A stretch of DNA of 64,000 bases from Mariannaea sp. PMI_226 (taxonomy: Eukaryota > Ascomycota > Sordariomycetes > Hypocreales > Nectriaceae), in contig JANFOG010000001.1 in assembly GCA_024336345.1 (NCBI GenBank), positions 3,906,001 to 3,970,000 on the forward strand, written 5' to 3'. A model generated the notes under the pieces. It saw nothing but the letters and a program-made list of their open reading frames with translations, searched no databases and was not told the DNA's origin. Below, piece after piece: positions 33,725 through 45,292 of the stretch. The translations under genes and the position numbers were made by a program. Numbering within the stretch: the stretch's first letter is position 1; every line of letters starts with the position of its first letter.

Positions 33725-36288
33725 TTAGGCCATTTGTAGAGGCTCATCGTCTTCCATATCGTCATCGCTGCTGTCATCATCTCCGCTATGAGGAGTATGC
33801 ATTTCACTGACATCGGCACTACCCAAGTTACTCAAACTATCCAGAATACCGCTCGCGCTAAATGTTGGTGGCGCCGATACAGAAAGTTCAACCAAGCTTC
33901 CGTTCCGGCTCATAGATGGCTTTTCTGGTAATTTTTTGAGCAGGCCCGTTGAAATATCCAGCATCGTCATTGCAAAATCAGTGAGTGCTTTCCCCTCGCC
34001 TGGTTTCGAACTGACTGACAGAGTCCATCGGTACTCTCCCAGACGGCGGCGATACCAGTCAGCCTCTTCACGCCCTGGGGAGGTAGCCCAAAGCAGGGAA
34101 CCAAATGTACCAATGAGGGCGAAGTTGGTCTTAGACGCAAAGTACCAAAAAGCCCGAAGGTGGTTGGGGGTTAGGCGATTGACGAAGTCCATGGCAGAAA
34201 TAAGACGGGCCTTCGCAGCACTCCGGCAGATGTGCTGAACATAGGCATCGACCGAAGAAGTAGTCGAGGCCAGCGATCTAATAATGCGCCGGTGCAAAGT
34301 TATTTCCGCAGCGAAGTAGGCCAGATGTAGGTATCCAATGCTCGACAGTCTGCTGGAAGCAGAGCTGTTGGCAGGAAACGAAGCATCTAGACGAAGTATT
34401 TGGGGCAGACTTCCATACCATTCCTTCAGTTTTAGTTGAATTGGCTTCGCTAGCGAAAGGACAAGTTGTGTGCCCTGCTGGCCGGCATTAGTCACCGTCT
34501 GCATCGCTTGTAGTGTGTAGAACGTGTCTAGAATCTCAGACAGAATCTCCGACAGTTGCACAGCCCGCATGAACAGCATTCGTCCTTTTTCAATCTCAAC
34601 CTTTTCCTGTTCGTCGTCATCCCATTCGACGTCGGGAAAATCGTTTGCGGTTAGAGCTTGAACTCCCCAGTTTGAGGCAAAGATGTGAGATGGGCGGCCG
34701 TGGACGAGTGCGCCCCATTTATCCTGCATATACAAGGCCCAGGCTAATCGTTTCCTTAGGCCCTTTTCCCATGGAGGTATTTTCCAATGACTGCAATCGA
34801 GATGAAGTCCCAGCTCGTGTCCCAATGCTACCATTTGCGCGGTGGGCGCCCATTGATCCCCCTCCGGTCGTTGGGATAGTAGTAGACCAGCTTGAATGGT
34901 GGACAGCTTAGGTCTGAAGCAAGCGTCTTCTAATGTTGTGCGGACAATGCTTTCAAGCTCTCGAACGTTAGGCCGGGGGAGCTGGCAAAGCTCTTCACTT
35001 TGCTCCCACCAATTGATGGCGAGAATATAAACCGCTGCAAGGAGGGGAGGGGAAAATTCCCTATAGGAACGCTCGTATTTCTCGAGGAAGACATGCTTCT
35101 GAATGATGGGAAACCCTGGGTGGACGACACGGAAATATAGGTCAATCAGCTTTCGACCGTGAGGAGCGACAATGGATTCGACATGGTCGGCGTCCTGAGT
35201 CACGTGAGAGTACCCAGGAGTGTTGTTGTCGGGAAGCATCAAGAAGGTATCGTTCTCGCTGACCTTACGAAGGGTGCCTCGAGCCAAGAGACTCTCGTCG
35301 TGAGGATCAAAGGGTGAGAGGTTGATAAGGGAGGGCTCGAAGTCAGTGGTGGGACCGATGTACTGACTGTAACGGTCGTCCTGGAGTCCGAGTGTTCTCT
35401 TCAGCATGGTCGGGCCGCCAACATTGGCCATTTCCTCCAGGAAGGAACTGCTAGCGGCTGTGCTGGAAAGGCTCGAGTGGTGATTTCGTCGCCGAGATGC
35501 GAGACCCGGTGAGCTATAAGAGACCAATCATATGTTAGGCGGGGAGATTTGGAAGTAAGGGGTTATGCATGATAGGGTCTTGGGTGAGACGAGAAATAGT
35601 TTATTCCGGTTGGGAGGGAGGTAGTGACGTGAAAATAGGGAAGTGCGGGAGGATGGATAGAGGGACGGGAGACGGAGCGCTTGCTCGCACGGGCTGCGGT
35701 AACATGCGACCAGATTGTATGCACGGGGGAATCAAGTTGAGACCGGGTGGAGGTAGGTGAGGGAACAATGTAAGTAAGTACTACAAAAGTAAAGAAGCAA
35801 GCACATCCGCGTGGGGAGCGAGCCTCTGGGTTTGGACATGGGATGTGCGATAGGGACTGATAACTGGTGGGATGGAGCGACAGAAGGGATAGAGAATAAA
35901 CTTCATTACAGAGTAGAAAGATAAATTTGACTGACCTTCTCTTGCCGATAACATCGTCCGAGGCTGAATCGCCGCCGTTGAGCTTTCTTTTGCGAGACTG
36001 GGGACTTGAAAGGAGAGAGCATTCGGAACCAGCTACTTGACAAGGCACGCAGCCATCCTCGTCATCACTCACAACGCAGTTGGCACGCGAGTACCGACAG
36101 GAGAGGCAGGGCAGGATGGGGGAGCCGTTGAGTGAAGTGGGCTCAGTTGAGGCCGAATTGGTGACCGGGAGGCTTCCCTGGCCCATATCAAGCCTATGGA
36201 AGCTGTCCTGGCGATAAGCAGCAGGCTCGAGCCGGGGAGGCTTCGGAGCAATGGCGATAGGTGCTGTCCTCTGAATTGACGAGGACAT
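33725..36288 (-). CDS. Zn2Cys6 transcription factor, TamA/Dal81-like nitrogen regulator
   Basis: Two exons: 36288-35936 and 35513-33725, joined across a 422-nt intron (GTCAGT..TATAG, phase 2), 713 aa. The zinc cluster is Cys61, 64, 71, 80, 83 and 90 (C-x2-C-x6-C-x8-C-x2-C-x6-C), followed by the basic SRKRKLN. The usual Lys/Arg-rich recognition loop after the second Cys is weak (CRYSRANC) and the linker is acidic (SDDEDG). The middle homology region contains DCSHWKIPPWEKGLRKRL and WGALVHGRPSHIF, which I associate with TamA of Aspergillus and Dal81 of yeast, coactivators of nitrogen-catabolic and GABA genes in which DNA binding by the cluster is dispensable. The C-terminus is acidic. The general assignment as a fungal-specific regulator is firm; the TamA/Dal81 subgroup is likely but unproven. 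Confidence 0.85.
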
Positions 36289-37320
36289 CTTGGCCGGGGG
36301 AGGAGGGGGGTGCGTGGAAGCTATGATGGGCCTGTTTCAGAAGGAAAGGAATCCAATCCAGTGCCAAGGCACGTAATCAGAGCCGATCTTTGTGCGGAGG
36401 ATACGATTTCGTCCGAATCCAATGGGCCAGCGTTAAGCGATCGAAGATTTAGGATGTTGGATTGTGCGCGCTTCTGTGAGGATCTCTGGGGGTGGCGAGC
36501 GCGGGGGAGGCTCAGTACGCCCGTTGCCCCAAGGATGGACGGGCGTGGGTGGCAGTTGAGCCGCAATGGGCCTTGCTTCCCCGGTGTCAGACTTTTGTGT
36601 TATGTCTGCGTGGGTGGTTTTGCGATAGCTGAGGCTTGAGAGAGCACACGAGGCCGAGCTGGATATCGTGATAACGATGACAGAGAAAAAAGAAGATATG
36701 CCCCACGCACAATGGGCGACAGTGACGCAATGTGCTTGGGAGCTACGACCAGTGAGCAGCGAGTATAATGCTGAACGATAGCTAATAGGGCAACGTTTGC
36801 CAACCGGGATGTGACAATTGTTTGTGGTACTGTCGGATGTTGTGGCTTCCAGAAAGACGATGGTTGGTGAGCGATAACAGTCTGGGGAAGCGGAGGAAGG
36901 GGGGGGGGGAGAAAGGCAGCGGTAAGAGATAGTATGTGAAGGGGAAAAGAGAAAAAGAGATAAGAGAAGAGGTTGTGTAAGTAGGTTTTGGTATGTTGTA
37001 AGTGGTTGAATGAGAAATGGATGTGATCCGAGCGGCCGGATGCTAGGTAGTGAAGCTTTGATGGCGGGCGCAGAGGGACGCCGATGGAGACGGTCGTCAG
37101 ACGGGAGACCGGGGGTGGTTAGCTGATAAGGCGGGCAAGCGGGGAGGACACTCAGATGGGGATAGTGAGATCGTGGTGGGTGGGTGTCTGCCTGTGATTT
37201 GTGTGCTACCAAGTTGAGAGCCAGGTGTGCAAAGCCAATGTGCGGTTCCTATCCGCTGGGTTTGGAGGGGTCGTATGTAATTAGTCGATGTCCTCTCTTT
37301 CTCCCGTCCTGCAAAACGAT
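36289..37320 (-). promoter_or_regulatory. Leader/promoter of the TamA-like gene
   Basis: Read on the minus strand this kilobase is C/T-rich, as in a long fungal 5' leader. It holds an uninterrupted 259-codon frame at 37212-36433 whose composition (Ser/Pro/Leu/Thr) reflects the pyrimidine bias rather than a protein. Long leaders with upstream frames are common on nitrogen regulators, so translational control is possible but not shown. Confidence 0.45.
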
Positions 37321-37414
37321 TATCTGCCAGATAGGTAGATAGACGTACACTATGTAGATAGGGGTGCAAACAAGAAATTTGTAGTGGTGGGTGAATGAGC
37401 TGTAAAGCTGTAAC

Positions 37415-37424
37415 TACCTAGGTA
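37415..37424. repeat. Palindrome TACCTAGGTA
   Basis: A perfect 10-bp palindrome built from the dispersed TACCTA/TAGGTA motif. An identical copy is at 62090-62099. Confidence 0.7.
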
Positions 37425-38045
37425 CAGTATGTCTTGAGTTGCACTGAGGTGTTGCACAAATGACCAGCTGTCCAAACACGTGACGGCCTTTCGATGTCGT
37501 GAGCGGCACGTCGGGCGACAGAGCGACACAGCGGCGAACCGTGGTTCAGGGCGCCCGTTGGTGCTTGTTATTATTGCGTCTTTGCTCTGCCTGCTAGTAT
37601 TGATTTATTGATGTAATTTATTCCTTTTTTTTGTTTTTCTTTTTCGGATGATTTTGCTTGCGCACTGCGTACTCGCTGCTTGATTGCTTTCCAGCCCCTT
37701 CTTCTACCCTTTGACCAGGAGGGCGTGTGATTGTACCTTGGAGGCGTGTGCAGTGTACGGTGTGTGAAAGACTGATGATGATGAGAGGGGCGCAGCTTAG
37801 AAACCCCGACCCGTGGTGGTTTGTCTTGGAATATTGGGGTTTTCCTTGCTTCCAGGCTGGCTTGGGTCCTTGGAGGAGTCGTGGACAAGTGTGTGGACGC
37901 ACCGAGGTTGCAATTTGGCGGATTTAGTAATGCAGAAGCAAGCAGCCAAGCTTTCAATGTCTCGCTTTTTTTCTTTGCCTTTCTTTCTTGTCCTTTTTCA
38001 GAGCCATTTCCTTCCTTGTGACATGGGCGAGCTCTGGGTTGACCT

Positions 38046-38074
38046 CACACACACACACACTCTCTCTCTCTCTC
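38046..38074. repeat. Microsatellite (CA)n followed by (TC)n
   Basis: A run of alternating CA passes directly into a run of alternating TC. No gene is near. Confidence 0.9.
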
Positions 38075-40979
38075 ACTCTTCTCCAGCTAGTCACTGATTG
38101 ATGATGGCTGACTACGTAGCTTGTTTGTTTTGCCTTTTTGGAGGACTGCACGAAGTCCCTACTTGGAGGGGTGAGGGTGGGGTTCCATGAAAGACGGAGG
38201 GAGGGGTGAGCAAGACTAACCTCCCCGTAGCTCCCTTACAGTAAGGTACTGTAAGTACCTACCTATCGATAAAACAATCGCGCCAGTGATGGACGGCAGA
38301 TCTTGCTTCGCAAATAACGATGGAGACCAATACCAGATAAGCTAGACCTATCGGTTCAAGTGGAAAGCAGGCACGTTTGGGCCCAAAAAAAAAGGTCCCC
38401 GCGTCACCTATGAACGTACCGTCCGACCACGGCGTCTCGACTGCCTTGATGTCGTGTAAGGAAATAAAGCGCTTGAATGGCCCAGGTAACCAACTTGGGG
38501 TTAAGGGGATGAATGTGATGGGGAGGGAAGCCAAATAAAGCCGAACAGGAACATCACAAGAGGAAGGGCTACAATACAGGATGCAGAGTTGGTCGAGGAC
38601 AAGCGCAGGAACGGGATTGAGAGAGGACAGGACAGGACTGACATGTGAGCAAGCTACCTCTCTTTCATTAAAGAGAGCGATAGAGTGGGAGGTTGCCACA
38701 AAGGGTCTGCGGCTTTCCTGTCCGAGCTAGCCTGACCGCTCGATTGGGTGTGGACAGGAATGGGAACTAAGTATTAACGTAAATTACCTTGCTGTTGTCT
38801 GTGCGTGTGCTGGAGGACGGATGCAAGGTCTGGGTGTCCTTTTTTTTTTGGTCTATAATAAGTGTGAATGGAGAGAATACGGGGACCACTTTGCTTGACT
38901 TCACTGGTAAAAATGGGACACAACTGCGTAGCAGCTCACACACACAGAGTGTCCCATGCTTTCGCCTGTCCACGTAAAGAAAAAAAATGGGACAAGACCG
39001 GAGTTTCCCCCCCCCCCAAACCCAGCTCTCGCTTGGTCGGGCTTCCTGGGGGATGGAGACCTACTCCGGAGTCATTGATGGAGACCTTCGTTGGGTGTCC
39101 TCTTTTTTTTTTCTCATGAAACCGCGTTACCCATTGCCTTTCCTGGACTCGATCCAATCCCTCGGTGACGCGGAATCTGCCGAAAGGGTCTGGTTACCTA
39201 GACGGCATCAGCCAGATGGACTCCATTCCAAGAAGGCAAGGGCAGTTTGCAATATAGTACTTGGTGTGTAAAGGAGAGCTTATCTATTGTCTTTGTTCGC
39301 CGCCGGCAAGCTTGCCAGGGCAACTAAGTAAGTACCTGCAATAAGTGAGAACAAGCGCCCCGCCGTATTGCAGCGAAGCTGTGTTTGATGCATGTGCCAA
39401 CCTTTTCAACTGACAAGCAATAAAGGGTTGCTACAAATTTGGTAGACCAGGAATTGTCGTCTGGGTTGACGCATACTGATTGACTTTGTCGTGCCCTTTA
39501 TCCAGCATCGGAAGGGGCCCCGGCTCCTCCTCGTTCAATCTCCGAATGAAAGTCACAGCGTGGGTGTAGCATCCGGGGAAGACAACAAGGAGGAGGAGGA
39601 GGAGGGGTGGGAGGGGTGTGTGGTGTTCGAGATGGCCATTCCGACAAATCCTCACTCAACCTGGAGCTGGGGATGGTGAAGATGGATACCTAGATGGGAC
39701 GACATCCCGTAGTAGGTGTATGGGGTAGATGGTGTTCTCCGCGGTGTCGGCGCGAAGAGAATTTGATTCATATTGTAAACCCCAACAATTTTTGTGCCAA
39801 AAGCGTTCGTGTGCTTCAACTCCCAAGCATATCCAGGCGCTGAGCATGCTGCGGATCCGGCGACCCCCGGTAAGCATTGGGATAATTCGAGGACTTCGTG
39901 CTCCGTGGAGCGGAAATACCCAATAAAAATGGGCATGGTTGTTTACTGGCCAAGCCGGCCTAGAGGTTGGCAGTGCCAATTTTGGGCAAGTTGAAGGGTG
40001 TGGTCTCTGGAGGCAGCGAGTGGCAAGCAAGCTTAAATCAGTCTTATCTTATGACAAACAGATAGAAATACATAATGGCAAAAGATAATCAAATAGCAAA
40101 GAAGGGCAGCAAGATAAAAAAAAATGACCAACGAAACCAAAGAAAAAACCGCTCACGGGCCTCCATCAACATGTCGCATTATGTTTGAACTTGCAGCAAC
40201 GAGGTCGCATATACATGAGTGCGCATGTGAAAGGGGTGCTGATGTAAGGTATTGGTAACATATGCTTGTCTGTTCAGACAACAGCCTGTCTTGGGCGCAG
40301 CAAGACGCCGATTACCAAATGGAAAAACACTTTGGAGATCATCTTCCCTCATTCTGCATGGTCCGGCAGTTGCTCTAACGTAATGGCTCGCTCGGGGGGG
40401 AGGGGAGACACGATGATGGGCCCAGACCGGATCTAGGCCCGCCAAAGCGAACCGTAAGAGCCTGCATCGCCAATCCTTGACATTACAAGGTGCAGTATTC
40501 GCACATGCAAAGGCCGACAGGGCAGTACATACATACACAGTAGTACAACGGCAAGGGGCGTTTTCCGCTGCTGCATGATCTGCTGTATCAAGGGAAAAAA
40601 TTTTTTGTAAGACATTCTCATTTCCGAGTGTTGACTGCTACGTGCGCAGCCAGCTATGTATGGCCTACCGTACATCGAATGTGCTGATGGGTTGAAAGTA
40701 AAAAGTTACATGGGGGGCCACTAGGTAGAGTCGGGGATTCTGATGTATAAGAGAAACGACCCTTGTGCGGAGTAGTCCTGTGCTGTACCGTACCGTACCG
40801 TACGGCCAAATTAACCTTTCCGCAGACGGTCCCCGGACTGGGAAACAACCTCAATGGAAACAATGGAACCCTTTTCCACGATTGCCTACAGGACCTACAG
40901 TACAGTCCCTCTCGAAGGTTGCAAGTGGGCTCAAGTTGCCCGCAATAACTACTACGTAGTAGATTGTTGCGTAGATACT

Positions 40980-41250
40980 CCATATTAGGCTAACTGTCCA
41001 CCTACTTTACCTTACCAACTAACCTATCTATGTATCTGGGGAGCCTACCTTATGTACGTAATTGTCCACTAACTAGGTAGGTAATTAATTCCTCGCTGCA
41101 AGTGGAATTGTCCATTGACTACGACGACAAGGCTGCATTGCATACAGACTAATCAATATGTACTCCTACTGGCAAGTCTTGGGAAGGCCGTGTACTTAGC
41201 TTACATACCTACCTACCTGACTATATCTACTATATTACGTACGGAGGAAG
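40980..41250. repeat. Dense TACCTA/TAGGTA motif region
   Basis: Repeated ACCTACC, ACCTTACC, CTAGGTAGGTA and TACCTACCTAC occur over about 270 bp, just right of a perfect 14-bp palindrome (CTACTACGTAGTAG) at 40949-40962. Confidence 0.6.
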
Positions 41251-43375
41251 GATGAAAGACAGGTTCATTCTACTTACAGTAATATGCACGAAGTAGATAC
41301 CTCAATCAAGGATATCCTGGTAACTGTAATGTCCTTCTGTCCTTTCCCTTTCGGCGAAATAGAAACGGACCAAAGACGGTCTCTGTAGTATCATCCAATA
41401 CAATACACCAACCTGGAACCAACACAAGAACCACATCGCCAAGTCATTCGGTGACACCGCGCGGCACAATCAGTTCCCTTAGGCCCAGGCCGAAGAAATA
41501 AGCAGGCTCGTGAATGTAATGGTTACCATAGCCGAACACACGCAGCCAATCAACTGTTTCTCTCCAAAACTACATCTGTACTTCCGCAAGCTCTCCGGAC
41601 ACATCAGTCAAGGCATATTCACCCCTGACACGTTGTCAATTTTTTTCTTCTTCTCTATCGGTGAGTGACCAATTTGCTGCACAACACTTCGTATGGTTAT
41701 TTGCATTTTATTATATTAATACCTCATGCTACCCAGCCACGACTGGAATTCCGCATCTAATTGAGTGGTTCCCTTCTCTCGACCCCAGTTCTCTCTCAAG
41801 GGCCCCTAGATTCACAACCGAAGCCTCGCCCCATATTTTTACTGTACGCTGGCTCTTAAACACCTCTGTATCTGCTGATATTCCCCTGTCTTGACACCAC
41901 CATGATTATGGCGTAACCCACCGCCGCCCCGGAGCCGCCCACCGCTCTCGGCCTCGTACCGGCCTCTTTTCTTACCATCTGGCCCAACGCGCATACGTGA
42001 GGGTGCTTCGCGCTTGAGCGCCTTGTCCCCGAGATGCTCCGATGCCGCCGAGCACGGAGGTCCGGCCTGGATCGCCTTCCTCATCTGCGCCATTGCCACC
42101 AAGCTATTGTGTCCTTTCCCCGGTCAGGCAAAAAAGGGACATTCATTAATCAATTAGTATCCTTTGTCCGGCCGGTTGTATTGTGTCACTGAAATCGACA
42201 GGACACCCAACACACCATGCCATGCAAAGCGCTGTCATGTAACGGCACGGCACTTTTGTTGACCCCTTTCCCTTCATGCACTTGATGCTTGTGTTTGGAC
42301 CGGCCGAATGTAGAAACCCAATCAATTATTGAAGGCTCTCAAAAAAACATGTGTAAATGGATTTTCTGCCTTGGTATGAATCAAGCCGAATCAAGCAGCT
42401 TTAACAAATACCCAAAGCATGATTGGCCTTTAATCATGACGCATAGTAGGCTCCGCCGCTATTTTTGTGAGGGATCCCGGTATAATGGGACATCTCCGCT
42501 GTGGCCCAAAACGTCCCATATCCTTGACCCTCTTCAACACGCCTACGTAACTAGATACCTTTTCCGGGTAAAGAATTCTTGGTTCTTCCCTCTCTTGTTG
42601 CGAAGTGCTTCTAGATGGATAAATGAAGAAGAGAGAAAAAGATGATACAGCTGTGATCGACATGCGCCAATATGCTACCTTACTGAAATGCATAAATAGT
42701 TACGTGTGTGCTTTACATTGGCATGTCACTTATCAAAGAGAGAGCTCCATTGATTCAGCCTGCGCACTCGGTAAAGACTGACAGTCGACCGAGTATGTGG
42801 GGCAGCTGTTGTGTATTACTGTTATCACCCAACGGTTGAAGCGGCACCGTCGCTAACTCCTCTCTCCGTAGATTCATTCAGATTCAAGATCTCAATTACT
42901 CGAGGTCTGTACAAACTACTCTCATCCTTGGGGGTGGACCAGATGGCGCAATTTGGGTATTCTACCCACACCCAGTTGTGAGTCTGCAAGCGGTGAAGCC
43001 TATTTCCTACCACCATTACATAAAGGTTTTCTTTAAATTGGGAGCGCCTATTCTCTTTTGGCTCGTATTTGACCATGACAACCTTGACGGGGTCTTGGCT
43101 TATAGAGTGCCAAGTGCCAGATGATTTTTCAAGTATCGGTCGAGATCTCCTTCATCGCTGCACCGACGTCGTATATAGCGGTAAAGTGGAGGCTTCTCTC
43201 AACAGCAGTCTTGAGTCAATTGCACGAGGTTCATATCCATTTTGGGCTTGCGTCAGGTACCCCATATTTGGTCTCCTTTTCTCGGATATATATGTATATG
43301 CGTACACAGTAGTAGTCTATGGAGTAACGTAGCTTGGGTAATTAGTCAAGGACGACTCATTCAACCTCCAATCTG

Positions 43376-44357
43376 TCACGGCATTGCCACTAGGGCCGTC
43401 GGAGGATTCCAAACCATGGTTCTTTCAGAATAGTGTTCGGTCGGCTCGCTTGACCCACGTGGTGGCAGCATCATTTCGAGGTCCAGGCGAATATCAAAGC
43501 CAAGTTTCTGGTAAAACGTGACGGCGTTCATGGTGGCCTCCAGCACCACCGAGAATCCCTCCGCGCCAGCCCTGTCTTGCACAGTCTGCAGCAGCGCCGT
43601 CGCGGCTCCTTGGCCGCTCCATTCAGGATGGGTACAGAGATATGTCACATCTAGAAGGAAGAAGGAAATGATAATCTCTTGTTAGTGCCGACGAACTAGA
43701 CAATGGGGTTTTTTTTTGTTCTTTTTGAAGTCTTGCAAGCTGAAGGAAATTTTGCTCATCAAGCTTACTAAATAGGTATGTAAGGCCGATTGAGTTGGGA
43801 CTTTGGAATTCTATCCGTTCAGCCTATCGCGGTTCGTCAACGACTGGCAACCCTGCACGAGTTTCATGCCAGCCTTGAAAGACTACTAGCCTTGACCGGT
43901 CCCCGCTCCTAGCAAAAGCAAGACCAAAAATGCGAAGAAAGAATCAAGTGAGCGACTTACGGTAGTGCGACTGGCTGCCTAGAACCCGATGCCTTGCTTG
44001 CTTGCAAAGCTCAGCATACGAGTCCAAGTACTCACGTCGGCAGCAGTCCGGAATCTGCTCGTCGGGCTCCTTGGAGCCGTCCCCGTTGCTGTCGCCATCA
44101 CCACTTGGTCGCTGTACATTCCACTTGATGAAGGATGCAATCTTCCCGGTCGTGACATCTCGGGCGACCAGGACCCCCATATTGTTTCTGACGCTGTGAG
44201 CAAGCGTGTCCCTGCAAAGTTCTTCTCGAAGGAACTGGCGGGCTTCGTCGTTCGGGAATTGCGCATGCATTAACAGGTTGGGGTCCATGGCCGCCAAGTG
44301 TGTGCTTGCCACGTCCGTGAGGTCCTTACTTGAAGGTACTGCGATCCTGAACGCCAT
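43376..44357 (-). CDS. GNAT-family N-acetyltransferase
   Basis: Two exons: 44357-43961 and 43650-43376, separated by a 310-nt intron (GTAAGT..TTCTAG, phase 1), 223 aa. Exon 1 carries the N-terminal half (MAFRIAVPSSKDLTDVAS, then VLVARDVTTGKIASFIKW, the strand that precedes the acetyl-CoA site). Exon 2 begins inside motif A and gives VTYLCTHPEWSGQGAATALL, whose QGAA turn binds the CoA pyrophosphate, followed by FSVVLEATMNAVTFYQKLGF (motif B). The family transfers acetyl groups from acetyl-CoA to amines; this subgroup is common in ascomycetes and its substrate is unknown. The intron is long for this genome, so an extra small exon inside it cannot be excluded, but the two halves join in frame at the expected place in the fold. 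Confidence 0.82.
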
Positions 44358-45292
44358 GATTTGTAGCTAGGCGAGTGGTTTGGCAGGCTGCGGCCGTAAA
44401 GGAGTCTTGATAAAATCGAAGAGCAGGATTTCACTAACCAGAGTGAGCCCTATGCTGAAAGCCCAGGCAACTGGGGGACACTGTCATGTGATTTAGATGC
44501 CTCAACGACGCCCACTTCACGATCTCTCCAAAACTGCGAGATGCAGATCCAACTTGGGGTTGTCAATCAGCTTGACCAACTAGAGTATCATATTTGTCCA
44601 CTATTTTCATACAATCTCTTTGCGGATGATGAAAGATGAGCGAGCTGAAAAGAACGTGCTTAAGGATAAAACCTCAAACACCTTACCCCCCTTGAATCAT
44701 TCGGCGTTCTCACGTCAGGCAGTGACTATTTGACGGGCAAAGGGAAGAAACCAGATGTAGAATACGGAGTCCCTGCACCAGGCTTCATAAGGAATTAATA
44801 TGCCCTCCTATCACGTTGCGAACAGCAAATTCTGCGAGTTCATTGTACATTGCATTCTTCGGATAGCGACTCTGGCTATAATCCTACGTAGCAACATGCC
44901 CTCGCCCAACTCACAAACATACGTATAGGCCTCATACATTATCAAGAGACCAAAAACTACCATTATCAACAAGGATTTGTCGTGTTTTTTTTACAGATCC
45001 TGTATCCACGGGGCCAATTATAAAAAACCCGCAAGAAATATACCGCGAAAACCCCCAGACCATTATTAGACCAATTCATTGGAGCGCTTGAGGCAGGCCT
45101 TGCATCCTCAAATCCCTTTCCTAACCGAACTCATTATTCCGCTCGTGTTTCCCTTAGGGTCGTAAATGAAAAAGCTCAGAGCCAGAGCCGAGTTCCTTCT
45201 CCCAACTGGGGCTGAATGCAAATGAGTTGAATTCGAACCAGCTATCAAAGCTGCTGTGATCATGCTTGTTGGTGATGGCAGTTTCGCCCGGC
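44358..45292. other. Intergenic DNA, no gene seen
   Basis: Between the GNAT start and the tyrosinase stop, both minus strand. No protein-like frame or RNA gene is visible. The right end is the probable tyrosinase 3' UTR. Confidence 0.6.

Larger units (their letters stand above)
37321..43375. other. Gene-poor intergenic region with microsatellites
   Basis: About 6 kb with no confident gene. It holds a CA/CT microsatellite (about 38046-38074), a C-run (about 39007), GGA repeats (about 39588-39605), GTACC repeats (about 40783-40801) and many TACCTA/TAGGTA motifs at 40.98-41.25 kb. A GC-rich island at about 41900-42115 might hold a small exon (see findings). The frame at 38259-38699 is not convincing. 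Confidence 0.5.

Noticed and set aside
35563..35935. Continuation of the transcription factor exon 1 frame to 35563
   Set aside because: It runs past a GTCAGT donor into hydrophobic, non-conserved sequence; splicing to 35513 rejoins the regulator frame.
38259..38699. 146-codon minus-strand frame
   Set aside because: No recognisable family, and no supporting splice or leader signals.
42289..42645. 118-codon plus-strand frame
   Set aside because: Composition looks random and there is no conserved motif.
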